Shown: positions 1 through 8,718, counted from the stretch's first letter. The stretch: 64,000 bases of DNA from Pseudomonadota bacterium (GCA_023386885.1 JAEWIX010000048.1:62001-126000); one strand, 5' to 3'. Translations and numbers: made by a program. Notes: a model not told the origin generated them from the sequence alone.

Positions 1-1
1 C

Positions 2-253
2 AAGATGGGTGAACTGACCGAAAAGGGCCTTGGCGTTACACGGAACGCGAAGGCCGCGCGGGCGCTGTACCAGAAGAGCGCCCACATGGGCCATCCCGAC
101 GCCATCGTGAATCTGGCGCGCTGTTATGCCAACGGCATCGGCGGCCGCAAGGATATTCCCGAAGCGAGAAAGCTGCTTGCGCAGGCCGCCAAGGCAGGAA
201 GCACGCAAGCCCGCAACATTCTCGCCGCGACTGGCCGGCGCGAGCGGAAGTAA
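2..253 (+). CDS. Sel1-like repeat protein, C-terminal part (5' end outside window)
   Basis: About 80 residues built from Sel1-type (TPR-like) helical repeats are visible. The alternation 'GLGVTRNAKAARALYQKSA' then 'G...DAIVNLARCYANGIG' then 'EARKLLAQAAKAG' matches the 36-residue Sel1 consensus with its small residues and A-rich second helix. The reading frame is open to the left edge, so the Met near base 5 is probably internal and the gene starts upstream. Such proteins are usually protein-interaction scaffolds, often exported or regulatory. No specific partner can be named. The stop is TAA. Confidence 0.75.
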   Translation, partial: KMGELTEKGLGVTRNAKAARALYQKSAHMGHPDAIVNLARCYANGIGGRKDIPEARKLLAQAAKAGSTQARNILAATGRRERK

Positions 254-356
254 TCGTCAGCGATTGTCATGAGAGCGGCGTGACCCGATGACAGTTTCGG
301 ATCACGCCGAGGAAAAGGATTTGCCGTGCGACGATCCGGCTCGGGACCGGTTTGTC

Positions 357-1160
357 CTACTCGCCCGATACCGGAACGCTGAGGTTGGCGTAGACGATGC
401 CGCCATCCACCGCGATGGCGTTGCCGACGACGTAATCGCCGGCGCGCGAGGCGAGATAGATGGCAAGCCCCGCCATGTCCTCGTCGTTGCCGATGCGCTT
501 CGCCGGGATCCATTGCGAGATATGGTCGGCCTGGTCGCGCGCCGCGCGATTCATGTCGGAGGCGAACGCGCCGGGGCAGATCGCGGTCACCGCGATGTTG
601 TCCTGGATCAGTCTCGCCGCCATCCGCCGGGTCAGATGAATCACCGCCGCCTTGCTGGCCTGATAGGAATAGGTCTCCATCGGATTGACCGACATGCCGT
701 CGACGGAAGCGATGTTGATGACCTTGCCGGGCTTCTCTTTCGTCGCCGCGGCGCGCAGTGGCTTCGCCAGCGCCTTGGTCAGGAAGAACAGCGACTTGAC
801 GTTGAGGTTCATCACCTTGTCCCAGCCGGCTTCCGGAAACTCGTCGAAGGTCGAGCCCCACGCCGCGCCGGCATTGTTGACGAGGATGTCGAGCTTCCCC
901 TCGCGCTTCATGAATTCATCGGCGAGCTTGTTGCAGCCTTCCACCGTGGACATGTCGATCGGCAGCGCGATGCACTCGCCGTCATAGGCGGCGGTCAGTT
1001 CCTTCGCCGTTTCCTCGCAGGGGCCGGCTTTGCGCGCGGTGATGTAGACCTTCGATGCGCCATAGGCGAGAAAGCCCGCCGCGATCATCTTGCCGATGCC
1101 GCGCGACCCGCCCGTCACCAGTGCGACGCGGCCTTTGAGCGAAAACAGATCCTTGAACAT
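357..1160 (-). CDS. Short-chain dehydrogenase/reductase (SDR), NAD(P)-dependent
   Basis: A 267-residue protein of classical SDR length. The N-terminal Rossmann glycine motif TGGSRGIGK is near residue 13, NNAG is in the middle, and the catalytic YxxxK appears as YSYQASK with an upstream Ser region (NIASVDG). The C-terminus has the usual 'DGG' segment. I chose the ATG at 1160 because GGGAGG lies about 5 nt upstream; longer in-frame starts add residues not seen in the family. The substrate cannot be read from sequence. The gene is a single transcription unit followed leftward by the Sel1 gene on the opposite strand. Confidence 0.9.
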   Translation of the reverse strand: MFKDLFSLKGRVALVTGGSRGIGKMIAAGFLAYGASKVYITARKAGPCEETAKELTAAYDGECIALPIDMSTVEGCNKLADEFMKREGKLDILVNNAGAAWGSTFDEFPEAGWDKVMNLNVKSLFFLTKALAKPLRAAATKEKPGKVINIASVDGMSVNPMETYSYQASKAAVIHLTRRMAARLIQDNIAVTAICPGAFASDMNRAARDQADHISQWIPAKRIGNDEDMAGLAIYLASRAGDYVVGNAIAVDGGIVYANLSVPVSGE

Positions 1161-1187
1161 GGTGCCTCCCATTGATGACGGGAGATT

Positions 1188-1245
1188 TATAGCGTTTTCC
1201 GACGAAGTGGACACCGGTTCGCGTCAAGAAAACGCGTCAAATAAA
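1188..1245. repeat. Family C intergenic palindromic repeat, copy 1
   Basis: Begins TATAGCGTTTTC and ends GAAAACGCGTCAA, with inverted arms GCGTTTTC (1192-1199) and GAAAACGC (1228-1235) around a conserved core containing GAAGTGGACACCGGTTCGCGT. A near-identical copy lies at 47583-47640 and a decayed one at 45421-45465. It sits directly upstream of the SDR gene. Confidence 0.8.
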
Positions 1246-1310
1246 AATCCGGTCCCCGCGCCGGGAGGCACGTCAATGCGAGCGGCGGTTTACCTATCGG
1301 GCGGCGGTAC

Positions 1311-1538
1311 TCAGCGCCAGTAATTGTTGGCGGCGGCGACCGTCTGGAAGTGCACGGCGATGACGTGGGACGACGCGATCAGTTGCGTGGTGTCGTGGTC
1401 GTAGGCCGCGCGCAGGCTGGAGCGCACCGCGTCGGACGGTTGGGTGTACTTGACGCCGACGCGCGACAGTTTCACCGCCAGTTCGAAACCCGCCTGCGGC
1501 GTGTCGGTTTTCAGGGAGGGTAGCCAGGTATCGCTCAT
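1311..1538 (-). CDS. Hypothetical protein, small soluble
   Basis: A 75-residue protein starting MSDTWLPSLKTD. I do not recognise it as a named family. It has no signal peptide or membrane segment, is predicted mostly helical, and ends in AAANNYWR. A TTG at 1604 would extend it by 22 residues, but that extension overlaps the terminator hairpin at 1608-1634, so the ATG at 1538 is preferred. The Shine-Dalgarno is weak. Coding character is moderate, so it could be a lineage-specific gene. It lies downstream of the deacetylase on the same strand, separated from it by a terminator. Confidence 0.5.
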   Translation of the reverse strand: MSDTWLPSLKTDTPQAGFELAVKLSRVGVKYTQPSDAVRSSLRAAYDHDTTQLIASSHVIAVHFQTVAAANNYWR

Positions 1539-1607
1539 CGGACGTGTCCCGCATCGGAAAATGGAGTCGTTCCAATGAGTGGCATCGGGGCGCGGCGGTG
1601 ACAAGAA

Positions 1608-1634
1608 AAAAGATGCTTTCTTAATGCATCTTTT
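1608..1634 (-). terminator. Rho-independent terminator after the polysaccharide deacetylase gene
   Basis: A perfect 9-bp inverted repeat AAAAGATGC (1608-1616) and GCATCTTTT (1626-1634) encloses a 9-nt loop. Read on the minus strand the 3' arm runs into a T-rich stretch (GCATCTTTTTTCTTGT). It lies just past the stop codon of the deacetylase at 1650. Confidence 0.7.
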
Positions 1635-1649
1635 GGCTTGACGGAGCCG

Positions 1650-2708
1650 TCAGGCTACGTCGACGCGGCGGAATCTGTTCCACAGCGCGGTGGCGGCGCC
1701 GGAGGTCAGGACCGGCAGAAAGCGGTCCTCCTGATAATTGCCGTTGAGTGAAATGCGCGGCAGCGCGGTCAGGTGCGCGGCGTTCTCGGCGAACACCATG
1801 CCGGGTCGCGTGGTGACGGCGGTGGTGAAGCCGGCGCGTTGCGCCAGCGCGAATTCGCGTTGGCCGGCGGCAAGCTTGTCGCCGTAGGGATAGGCGAGAT
1901 GTTTCACCGGCCGCTGCAAGGCGGCCTCGATGTCGGCGCGGTTGGTGGTGATTTCGCGCAGCGCGGACGCCTCGCTCTGCTTGGCGAGGTTGTCGTGGGT
2001 GACGGTGTGCGCGCCGACCGTCAACAACGGTTCCTCGGCGAAGGCTTTCAATTCATCCCACGACAGGCAGAGTTCGCGGCTGATGGCTTCCTCGTCGACG
2101 CCGTAGCGCATGCACAGCGTGCTGATCTCGCGATGGATGGCGGCGCTGTCGGGGAGGCGGCGCAGCCATTCGTGCAGGATCGTGAAGGCTTCGCGCTTGC
2201 CCTCCAGCGTGTCGGTGTCGAGGCGGGTCGCCACCTTGTCGATGATCACATCGACCGAGTCCGAGGTGGCCAGCACCCGCTCCAGCGCCACCCACCACAG
2301 CCGGCCGGTGCCGTTGGCGAAATCGCTGGCGACATACACCGTGAACGGGGCATCGAACTCGCGCATCACCGGCGCGGCGAAATCGCGATTGTCGCGATAG
2401 CCGTCGTCGAGGGTGAAGCAGACGAAGCGGCGGGAGAAATCGCGCGCGGCGAGCCGGCGTTGCATTTCGTCGAGCGTCACGATGTCGATGCCGAGATCGC
2501 GGACGTGCTTCAGTGTCATGCGCAGGAAATCCGGGGTGATTTCCAGATGATGATTCGGCTGGAACGCGACGTCCCGGCGCGGCCGCACATGATGCAGCAT
2601 GAAGATGTTGCCGACGCCGGCGAAAATCGGCCGGAGCAGGCGATGGGCGCCGGTGACATGCAGCGCGCCCAGGCCCGAGCGGATGATGCGTTCGCGAATA
2701 TGCTTCAT
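1650..2708 (-). CDS. Polysaccharide deacetylase (NodB-homology, CE4-like)
   Basis: A 352-residue protein with a NodB-homology domain. The motif FTLDDGYRDN provides the general base and metal Asp pair. The zinc-binding His pair is in GAHTVTHDN, and a later 'HLAYPYGDK' matches the third CE4 motif. The N-terminus (GVGNIFMLHHVRP) resembles the conserved strand of cell-surface or lipid-linked sugar deacetylases, and no clear signal peptide is present. The ATG at 2708 is chosen. A GTG at 2738 lies inside a strong hairpin (2733-2752), which makes it a poor initiation site. The likely role is removal of acyl groups from an envelope or exported polysaccharide; the substrate is unknown. Confidence 0.85.
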   Translation of the reverse strand: MKHIRERIIRSGLGALHVTGAHRLLRPIFAGVGNIFMLHHVRPRRDVAFQPNHHLEITPDFLRMTLKHVRDLGIDIVTLDEMQRRLAARDFSRRFVCFTLDDGYRDNRDFAAPVMREFDAPFTVYVASDFANGTGRLWWVALERVLATSDSVDVIIDKVATRLDTDTLEGKREAFTILHEWLRRLPDSAAIHREISTLCMRYGVDEEAISRELCLSWDELKAFAEEPLLTVGAHTVTHDNLAKQSEASALREITTNRADIEAALQRPVKHLAYPYGDKLAAGQREFALAQRAGFTTAVTTRPGMVFAENAAHLTALPRISLNGNYQEDRFLPVLTSGAATALWNRFRRVDVA

Positions 2709-2732
2709 TTCAAATTCTGGCCGTTCGAATCG

Positions 2733-2752
2733 GAACACCCTTGCGGGTGTTC
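2733..2752. other. Perfect hairpin in the leader of the deacetylase gene
   Basis: GAACACCC (2733-2740), loop TTGC, GGGTGTTC (2745-2752): an 8-bp perfect stem with a tetraloop, about 25 bp upstream of the deacetylase ATG. There is no T-run on either side, so it does not look like a classical terminator. It could be an operator or a leader structure. Confidence 0.5.
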
Positions 2753-2933
2753 GCTATCGAGACGGTGTTGCGCGACTCCATGAAAATTTACGGCACAACC
2801 CTACCTTGTTCGGCGCCCTCGACAAACCATTATGACGGGTGCTGCGGGCGCCTGCGTCATCGCACCACATTTCGAAATTGACAGCATCCCAAGCATTTGT
2901 TTTCACTCCGGTTCAGGACCCGTAGGGAATCGA

Positions 2934-4328
2934 ATGCGCGGACTTTTCAGGTGGAGCAGGAAGTGGTGGCCGGGTCTTATTCCGCTTGCCGTGCTGTGGG
3001 GCCTTGCGGCATGGGACGAAACCGTGCCGCTGGAGCAGAATCTTGCGGCCGCAACCACGGCTGCGCTCAAGAACGATGTTCTCGACAAGACCCGTATCGG
3101 CGTCGCGGGGCGTGACGTCACGTTCGCCGCCGATGCATTTTCCGAGGAAGGGCGGCGCAGCGCGCTGACCTCGGTGGAAGGCGTGCCCGGCGTTCGGCTG
3201 GTCAACGACAACACGCGGCTGGTGCCCGAGGCCAAGCCTTATGTGTGGACCGCGCAGCGCGACGTGGTGCGCGTGACGCTGGGTGGCAGCACGCCGCTGC
3301 CGGCCATCAAGGCGCGGTTGCAGGAGGCGGCGAAGGCTGCGCTCAATGGCGTCGAAGTGGTCGATCACACCGGCTTCGCGCGCGGCGCGCCGTCGCGGTT
3401 CGATGCCGCGGTGCTGCTGCTGATCGAGCAGGTCGCGCGTCTGAAGGAGGGCAAGGTTACGCTGTCCGACAAGGCCGTCACCCTGTCGGGCATGGCGCGC
3501 GAACTCGGCGGCCGCGAGGCGATCTGGGCGAGCCTGCGCAATCTTCCCGAGGGCTATTCGGTCGCTGCCAACGACATCGCGGCGCCGCCCTATGTGTTTC
3601 AGGCCAACAAGGATCCGGTCGCCGGCACGCTGACTCTCAGCGGCTATGTGCCGGACAACAAGGTGCATGCGGAACTGGTCGCGGCGGCACAGCGGAAGTT
3701 TTTCGGCGAGAAGGTGACCGATACGCTCAAGGCCAGCATCGGCGCGCCGAAGGGTTTCGCCGACATGGTCACCCGCGCGCTCGGCGCGCTGTCGCGGCTC
3801 TCCACCGGTTCGCTGGAAGTGGCGGATCGCGAAGTGAAGTTGTCGGGCGACGCGCTGTTCGACGGTGCCGCCAACCAGATTCGGCAAAGTCTTGCCAAGG
3901 ACCTGCCGGAGGGCTGGAAGGCCAAGGCCGAAATTTCGGTGAAGCCCGCGGCGGCGCCGGTCGATGCCAGCGTGTGCCAGCGGCTGTTCTCGGAACTGCT
4001 GGGCGAGGCGCGCATCCGCTTCGAATCCGGCAGCGCCACCATCAATGCGGATTCCGCCGGATTGCTCGACCGGCTGGCCGAGATCGCGTTGCGCTGCCCG
4101 GCCGCGGCCATCGAGATCGTCGGCCATACCGATGGCGACGGCGACCTTGCCGCCAATCAGACCCTGTCGGAGGCGCGGGCCAAGGCGGTGGCCGATTATC
4201 TGGTCAAGGCGGGCTTGCCCGCCGATCGCTTCAAGACCTCGGGCCAGGGCAATTCCGTGCCGGTTGCCGATAACAGCACCGAAGAAGGCAAGGCGAAGAA
4301 CCGCCGCATCGATTTTCTGGTGAGGTGA
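2934..4328 (+). CDS. OmpA-family envelope protein with N-terminal BON-like repeats
   Basis: A 464-residue protein. A basic N-terminus and one membrane segment (WWPGLIPLAVLWGLAAW, about residues 11-27) anchor it in the inner membrane or act as an uncleaved signal. The central 300 residues contain several BON/OmpATb-like modules with recurring 'V.LSG.A' strands and 'LPEG(W/Y)' loops. The C-terminal 110 residues are an OmpA/MotB peptidoglycan-binding domain (RIRFESGSATI, EIVGHTDGDGD, LSEARAKAVADYLV, NRRIDFLV). I chose the ATG at 2934 because AGGGA precedes it. It probably links the envelope to peptidoglycan. It is followed by a small membrane protein with a near-overlapping start. Confidence 0.85.
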   Translation: MRGLFRWSRKWWPGLIPLAVLWGLAAWDETVPLEQNLAAATTAALKNDVLDKTRIGVAGRDVTFAADAFSEEGRRSALTSVEGVPGVRLVNDNTRLVPEAKPYVWTAQRDVVRVTLGGSTPLPAIKARLQEAAKAALNGVEVVDHTGFARGAPSRFDAAVLLLIEQVARLKEGKVTLSDKAVTLSGMARELGGREAIWASLRNLPEGYSVAANDIAAPPYVFQANKDPVAGTLTLSGYVPDNKVHAELVAAAQRKFFGEKVTDTLKASIGAPKGFADMVTRALGALSRLSTGSLEVADREVKLSGDALFDGAANQIRQSLAKDLPEGWKAKAEISVKPAAAPVDASVCQRLFSELLGEARIRFESGSATINADSAGLLDRLAEIALRCPAAAIEIVGHTDGDGDLAANQTLSEARAKAVADYLVKAGLPADRFKTSGQGNSVPVADNSTEEGKAKNRRIDFLVR

Positions 4329-4333
4329 CCGCG

Positions 4334-4669
4334 ATGACCGCTTTCCTGACCTTTCACTGGGGTTGGCTTACGGGCGCGGCTCTGCTCGGGCTGGCGATGG
4401 GCTGGATCTCGGTGGTCCAGCATGGCGAGGGCCTGTCGAAAAAGACCGCGCAATACATCGCACTGTTGCTGGTGGTGGTGATCGGCGTGGCGGTGGCCCG
4501 CATCGTTCCCGGCCGCCCCGGCTACTGGCTCGATCTGGGCCTCGTCATGTTCGCGGCCTATCTGATCGGATGTGCGATTGGCTCGGCGCTGCGCGACCGG
4601 CTGGTGGCGCGCCAACTGGCCGCAGGGCGCATTCCGCCGCGAACCGATCCGCCCGGCCCCGCCGCCTGA
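4334..4669 (+). CDS. Small integral membrane protein, unknown function
   Basis: A 111-residue protein with three hydrophobic segments (about residues 8-25, 40-57 and 65-85) and a polar Arg/Pro-rich C-terminal tail. The ATG at 4334 has GAGG about 9 nt upstream; a GTG at 4325 overlapping the OmpA-type stop is possible. Tight spacing makes it the second gene of a two-gene operon with the OmpA-like protein, so a shared envelope role is likely. I do not recognise a named family. Confidence 0.7.
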   Translation: MTAFLTFHWGWLTGAALLGLAMGWISVVQHGEGLSKKTAQYIALLLVVVIGVAVARIVPGRPGYWLDLGLVMFAAYLIGCAIGSALRDRLVARQLAAGRIPPRTDPPGPAA

Positions 4670-4988
4670 TGGCGGGCGCCCAAGTGGTCAAATCCGTCGC
4701 AGCAGGATTGACGGCAAAATCGTCGATGACAATCTTTTGACGGCCAGGGACGCCATTCCGGCATTTACATCCCGCGTCGGCGGCACTTATGCAAATGCTG
4801 GATTGAGCGGTCCGCGCGCCTTTGGAAGGAAGTTTTTAAAGGAACAGGAAATATACGGGTGATGTTGGCGATTTGATTTTCCTCCGCACCAAAACACGCT
4901 ACCACGACAAGGGTGAAGCGCGTGTCGCCGGGGCTGCGGCCCCAGTCGCGGGGGCAGGTGCCGCGCGGGATCGCCATTCGAGGTCGAG
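4670..4988. other. Intergenic region without a convincing gene
   Basis: 319 bp between the small membrane protein and the flippase-like gene. Short open frames on both strands here lack coding character. It contains an internal GC-rich palindrome (GGGGCTGCGGCCCC) about 45 bp before the next start and presumably holds the promoter for the downstream membrane protein-phoR transcript. No PhoB-box-like direct repeat was seen here. Confidence 0.5.
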
Positions 4989-6044
4989 ATGCAGGATCTA
5001 ATTCGCAGGACGATGGAGGTTCTGCGCGCCAAGCAAGTCCTGCGCCGGCTCGGTGTGCTGATCAGCCTCACCGTCATCGCCATCGCCTGCTACATCCTGT
5101 TTCATCTGCTGCGGACCATCGACGTCGATAACGTGATCGATGCACTCAAGCGCAGCAATCCGCATTCGATCATGCTGGCGGGACTGTTCGTCGCCGCCAG
5201 CTATTTCACCCTGACGTTCTATGATCTGTTCGCGCTGCGCACCATCGGCCATCCCGAGGTGCCTTATCGCATCAGTGCGCTGGCGGCGTTCACCAGTTAC
5301 TCCGTCGGGCACAATGTCGGCGCCAGCGCCTTCACCGGCGGCGCGGTGCGCTATCGCATCTATTCGGCGCAGGGTCTTAGCGCCGTCGATGTCACCAAGA
5401 TCTGTTTCGTCGCCGGGCTGACGTTCTGGCTCGGCAATGCCGCGGTGCTCGGCATGGGCGTCGCCTATCATCCGGAAGCCGCGTCCGCCGTCGATCAGTT
5501 GCCGCCATGGCTCAATCGCATCGTGGCCTTCGCGATTCTGCTGGGGCTCGCCGGTTATGTGGTCTGGGTGTCGCTGGCGCCGCGCACCATCGGCCGCGGC
5601 CCCTGGGCGGTGGTGCTGCCGGGCGGCGGACTCACCTTGCTGCAGATCGTTATCGGCATCGTCGATCTCGGCTTCTGCGCGCTGGCGATGTACATGCTGG
5701 TCCCCGACGAGCCCAATCTCGGATTCGTCGTGGTGGCGGTGATCTTCGTCTCGGCGACGCTGCTCGGCTTTGCCAGCCATTCGCCCGGCGGGCTCGGCGT
5801 GTTCGACGCCGCCATGCTGGTCGGCCTGTGGCAGATGGACAAGGAAGAACTGCTGGCCGGGATGCTGCTGTTCCGATTGCTTTACTATATTGTTCCCTTT
5901 GTCATCTCCGTCATCCTGCTGACGTTTCGCGAGGTCATACTCGGTTCGCGATTCAAACGGGAGCAGCAGGCGGCCATGGCAGACGACAAGGCCGCGGGCC
6001 TCGGGATGCCCCGATCGGGAAAGTACGGTGACACTGGCGCCTGA
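4989..6044 (+). CDS. Flippase-like membrane protein, LPG-synthase transmembrane-domain family (YbhN/UPF0104-like)
   Basis: A 351-residue polytopic protein with about eight hydrophobic segments and a conserved 'GHNVGASAFTGGAVRYRIYSAQG' region typical of the lysylphosphatidylglycerol-synthase TM family. It lacks the soluble aminoacyltransferase domain of MprF, so it is a stand-alone membrane part with a proposed lipid-flipping or lipid-transport role. The C-terminal tail after residue 320 is polar. The gene overlaps phoR by 17 nt, so the two are translationally linked. This hints at coupling between membrane lipid handling and the phosphate response, which is inference. Confidence 0.8.
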   Translation: MQDLIRRTMEVLRAKQVLRRLGVLISLTVIAIACYILFHLLRTIDVDNVIDALKRSNPHSIMLAGLFVAASYFTLTFYDLFALRTIGHPEVPYRISALAAFTSYSVGHNVGASAFTGGAVRYRIYSAQGLSAVDVTKICFVAGLTFWLGNAAVLGMGVAYHPEAASAVDQLPPWLNRIVAFAILLGLAGYVVWVSLAPRTIGRGPWAVVLPGGGLTLLQIVIGIVDLGFCALAMYMLVPDEPNLGFVVVAVIFVSATLLGFASHSPGGLGVFDAAMLVGLWQMDKEELLAGMLLFRLLYYIVPFVISVILLTFREVILGSRFKREQQAAMADDKAAGLGMPRSGKYGDTGA

Positions 6045-7368
6045 CCATTCCAACGCCCCGCCCGACATGGCCGCCACGCCGGCGGTGCAAGAGGGGCAAG
6101 AATCTCCGTCGCTGTTTGCATCGTGGCCGGACCGGCTGCGCAACGCCGCGCTGGTCCTGCTGGTGGCCGGGATGGTGCTGGCGACGCTGGTGATGTCCGG
6201 CAATCTGGTGATCGTGCATGCCGCCATCGCCTTCGTCTGCATCGTCGGCGCGGCGCTGGTGCCGTGGCGGCTGCACGATCCCGCCGCCTCACGCGATGAG
6301 CAGGCCATCATCGATCCGGTCGAGGCGCCGGCGGTCAATGCCGTGGTGTCCGGCATGTCGGAGCCGGCGGTGTTGCTGGATCGCGCCGGGCGCGTCATCC
6401 ACCTCAACGCCGCGGCGGCGCAGCTCGCGCCGGCCTTGCGCCGCAAGGAATTGGCGCAGTTCGCGCTGCGCACGCCGGAGATCGTCGTGGCGTTGCGTGA
6501 AGCCATTGCCGATGCCGCGCCGCGTCGCGTCACCTTCGTCGATCACGCGCCGGTCGAACGCTGGATGGAAGTGACGATCACGCCGGTCGTGGTGCCGACC
6601 ACGTTCGGCGGCAAGGACTCCTGCATGCTGATGACGTTCCACGATCAGACGCCGTTGCGGCGGATCGAGGAAATGCGCGCCGATTTCGTCGCCAACGCCA
6701 GCCACGAATTGCGCACGCCGCTCGCCGCGCTCTCGGGCTTCATCGACACGCTGCAAGGCCCGGCGCGCGACGATGCGAAAGCACGCGAGCGCTTCCTCGG
6801 CATCATGCATGCGCAGGCGACGCGAATGGCGCGGCTGATCGACGATCTGCTGTCGCTGTCGCGCGTCGAACTGTCGGCGCATGTGCGGCCCGATACGCGG
6901 ATCGATCTGGTGCCGCTGCTGCGTCAGGTGATCGACGGGCTGGAGCCGCTGGCGAAGGAACGTCAGGTGGCGATCGAAACCGAACTGCCGGATACGTCCG
7001 CGATCATCGCCGGCGACCGCGAAGAATTATTGCGGCTGTTCGAGAACCTTGTCGAGAACGGTCTGAAATACGGCGCGTCCGGCGGCCGTGTGGTGGTGTC
7101 GCTGATGCAGGGCACGAGTCCGGAAGGCGCGTCGGAGTGGCAGGCGCGCGTGCGCGATTTCGGCCCCGGCATCCCACTGGAGCATCTGCCGCGCCTCACC
7201 GAGCGCTTCTATCGCGTCAATGCCGGCGACAGTCGCGCGCAGGGCGGCACCGGGCTGGGGCTCGCGCTGGTCAAGCATATCCTCAATCGCCATCGCGGCC
7301 GCCTGGTGATCGAGAGTGTGGCCGGCGAGGGCGCCACCTTCACCGCGGCTTTTCCCCAGCCGCGCTAA
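6028..7368 (+). CDS. phoR: Phosphate regulon sensor histidine kinase PhoR
   Basis: A 446-residue membrane histidine kinase. Two hydrophobic segments lie near residues 38-80, followed by a PAS-like domain (SEPAVLLDRAGRVIHLN). The H-box ASHELRTPLAALSGF has His at about residue 226, with N-box ENLVENGLKYG, G1 DFGPGIP, F-box ERFYRV and G2 GGTGLGLALV. The start is GTG 6028, overlapping the upstream gene by 17 nt; an ATG at 6067 is an alternative. It lies ahead of pstSCAB-phoU-phoB and is the expected kinase of the PhoB encoded at the end of the cluster. It autophosphorylates on His when the Pst/PhoU complex signals low phosphate. Confidence 0.93.
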   Translation: MTLAPDHSNAPPDMAATPAVQEGQESPSLFASWPDRLRNAALVLLVAGMVLATLVMSGNLVIVHAAIAFVCIVGAALVPWRLHDPAASRDEQAIIDPVEAPAVNAVVSGMSEPAVLLDRAGRVIHLNAAAAQLAPALRRKELAQFALRTPEIVVALREAIADAAPRRVTFVDHAPVERWMEVTITPVVVPTTFGGKDSCMLMTFHDQTPLRRIEEMRADFVANASHELRTPLAALSGFIDTLQGPARDDAKARERFLGIMHAQATRMARLIDDLLSLSRVELSAHVRPDTRIDLVPLLRQVIDGLEPLAKERQVAIETELPDTSAIIAGDREELLRLFENLVENGLKYGASGGRVVVSLMQGTSPEGASEWQARVRDFGPGIPLEHLPRLTERFYRVNAGDSRAQGGTGLGLALVKHILNRHRGRLVIESVAGEGATFTAAFPQPR

Positions 7369-7409
7369 ATTTTCGCCGCATAAAACTCCGCGATTACAGT
7401 GTGTTAACG

Positions 7410-7438
7410 CTGTCATCCAGGTGTCATCAAACCCTCAT
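7410..7438 (+). promoter_or_regulatory. PhoB box (three direct heptamers) upstream of pstS
   Basis: CTGTCAT (7410-7416), GTGTCAT (7421-7427) and CCCTCAT (7432-7438) are spaced exactly 11 bp apart. The first two with a 4-nt spacer match the 7-4-7 Pho box consensus closely. The box is about 90 bp before the pstS start, in the phoR-pstS gap. It is followed by a small inverted repeat (GGCTC/GAGCC, 7454-7468) in the probable leader. Confidence 0.85.
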
Positions 7439-7524
7439 AAAAGCGCAGCCACGGGCTCTTAAAGAGCCGCGTGCAGGCGCGATCGAGGGCGATCGGTGCC
7501 GTGTCCACAGGATGGAGAACACCA

Positions 7525-8586
7525 GTGAAACTGTTTCGCACCCTAGCAGCCGCGGGTTTCGTGGCAGCGGTCGGCCTCGCCACCGCCCCGACCTCGACCT
7601 TCGCCGCCGATATTTCCGGCGCAGGCGCGACCTTCCCTTATCCGGTCTACGCCAAGTGGGCGGAGGCCTATAAGAAGGAGTCCGGCAACGGCCTCAATTA
7701 TCAATCGATCGGTTCCGGCGGTGGCATCAAGCAGATCATCGCCCGCACCGTGACGTTCGGCGCCACCGACAGCCCGCTCAAGCCCGAGCAGCTCGACAAG
7801 GAAGGCCTGATCCAGTTTCCGACCGTGCTCGGCGGCATCGTGCCGGTGGTGAACATCGACGGCGTCAACAACGCCGAGCTGACCCTCGACGGCGCAACGC
7901 TGGCGAAGATCTTCCTCGGCGAGATCAAGACCTGGAACGATCCGGCGATCGCCAAGCTGAACCCGAACGCCAAGCTGCCGGCGCAGGCGATCGCGCTGGT
8001 GCATCGCTCCGACGGATCGGGCACCACCTTCCTGTTCACCAACTACCTCGCGCATGTCAGCGCCGACTGGAAGGCGAAGGTCGGTTCGAACACCGCCGTC
8101 GAGTGGCCGGCCGGCATCGGCGCCAAGGGCAACGAAGGCGTCGCCAATAACGTCAAGCAGACCAAGGGTTCGATCGGTTACGTCGAAACCGCCTATGCCA
8201 AGCAGAACAAGCTGACCACCACCAAGCTGATCAACAAGGACGGCAAGGCTGTCGAAGCCACCGCCGAATCGATCGCCGCGGCGGCTGCCGGTGCGGACTG
8301 GGCCAAGGCTCCGGGCTTCTACCTGATCCTCACCAACGAGGCGGGCGAGAAGAGCTGGCCGATCGCCGCCGCGACCTTCATCCTGCTGCCGAAGCAGCCG
8401 AAGGATGCCGCTGCCGCCGGCATCGCGCTCGGCTTCTTCGACTGGGCCTACAAGAACGGCGACGCGATGGCATCCGATCTCGACTACGTCGCGCTGCCGG
8501 ACAGCGTCGTGAAGCTGATCCAGCAGACCTGGGCCAAGGACGTGAAAGCGGCAGACGGCAAGGCGGTCTACAGCGTCACCAACTGA
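7525..8586 (+). CDS. pstS: Periplasmic phosphate-binding protein PstS
   Basis: A 353-residue secreted protein. It has a Sec signal peptide ([18 protein letters not shown], cleavage near TFAAD), then the family signature [16 protein letters not shown]. Phosphate-contacting segments are visible ([32 protein letters not shown]). The GTG at 7525 fits the signal peptide and has GGAG upstream; a longer in-frame extension would overlap the leader hairpin and look unlike a signal sequence. It delivers phosphate to PstCAB and is the first gene behind the PhoB box, so it should be strongly induced by phosphate limitation. Confidence 0.96.
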   Translation: MKLFRTLAAAGFVAAVGLATAPTSTFAADISGAGATFPYPVYAKWAEAYKKESGNGLNYQSIGSGGGIKQIIARTVTFGATDSPLKPEQLDKEGLIQFPTVLGGIVPVVNIDGVNNAELTLDGATLAKIFLGEIKTWNDPAIAKLNPNAKLPAQAIALVHRSDGSGTTFLFTNYLAHVSADWKAKVGSNTAVEWPAGIGAKGNEGVANNVKQTKGSIGYVETAYAKQNKLTTTKLINKDGKAVEATAESIAAAAAGADWAKAPGFYLILTNEAGEKSWPIAAATFILLPKQPKDAAAAGIALGFFDWAYKNGDAMASDLDYVALPDSVVKLIQQTWAKDVKAADGKAVYSVTN

Positions 8587-8593
8587 TGTGAGC

Positions 8594-8718
8594 CGTCATG
8601 GCCGGGCATAGACGTTCGAAGAACTGTGTCGCTTCGCTCGCCTATGCCCCGGCCATCACGCTCAAGCGATAGCGTGGCAATCAAGACGTGGATGGCCGGA
8701 ATACATCCGGCCATGACG
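8594..8718. repeat. Family A intergenic palindromic repeat, copy 1 (composite)
   Basis: Starts CGTCATGGCCGGGCATAGACG and ends GACGTGGATGGCCGG...CCGGCCATGACG, with hairpins in each half. It is longer than the other copies because the left half has its own closing arm (CCCCGGCCATCACG, ending 8660). It separates pstS from pstC inside the operon, a position where processing or differential expression of pstS over the permease genes would be useful. Confidence 0.85.

Noticed and set aside
4998..6533. A 511-codon open frame on the minus strand opposite the flippase-like gene and phoR
   Set aside because: It is the GC-rich antisense shadow of two genes with clear motifs; its own product is Arg/His/Gln-rich with no domain.
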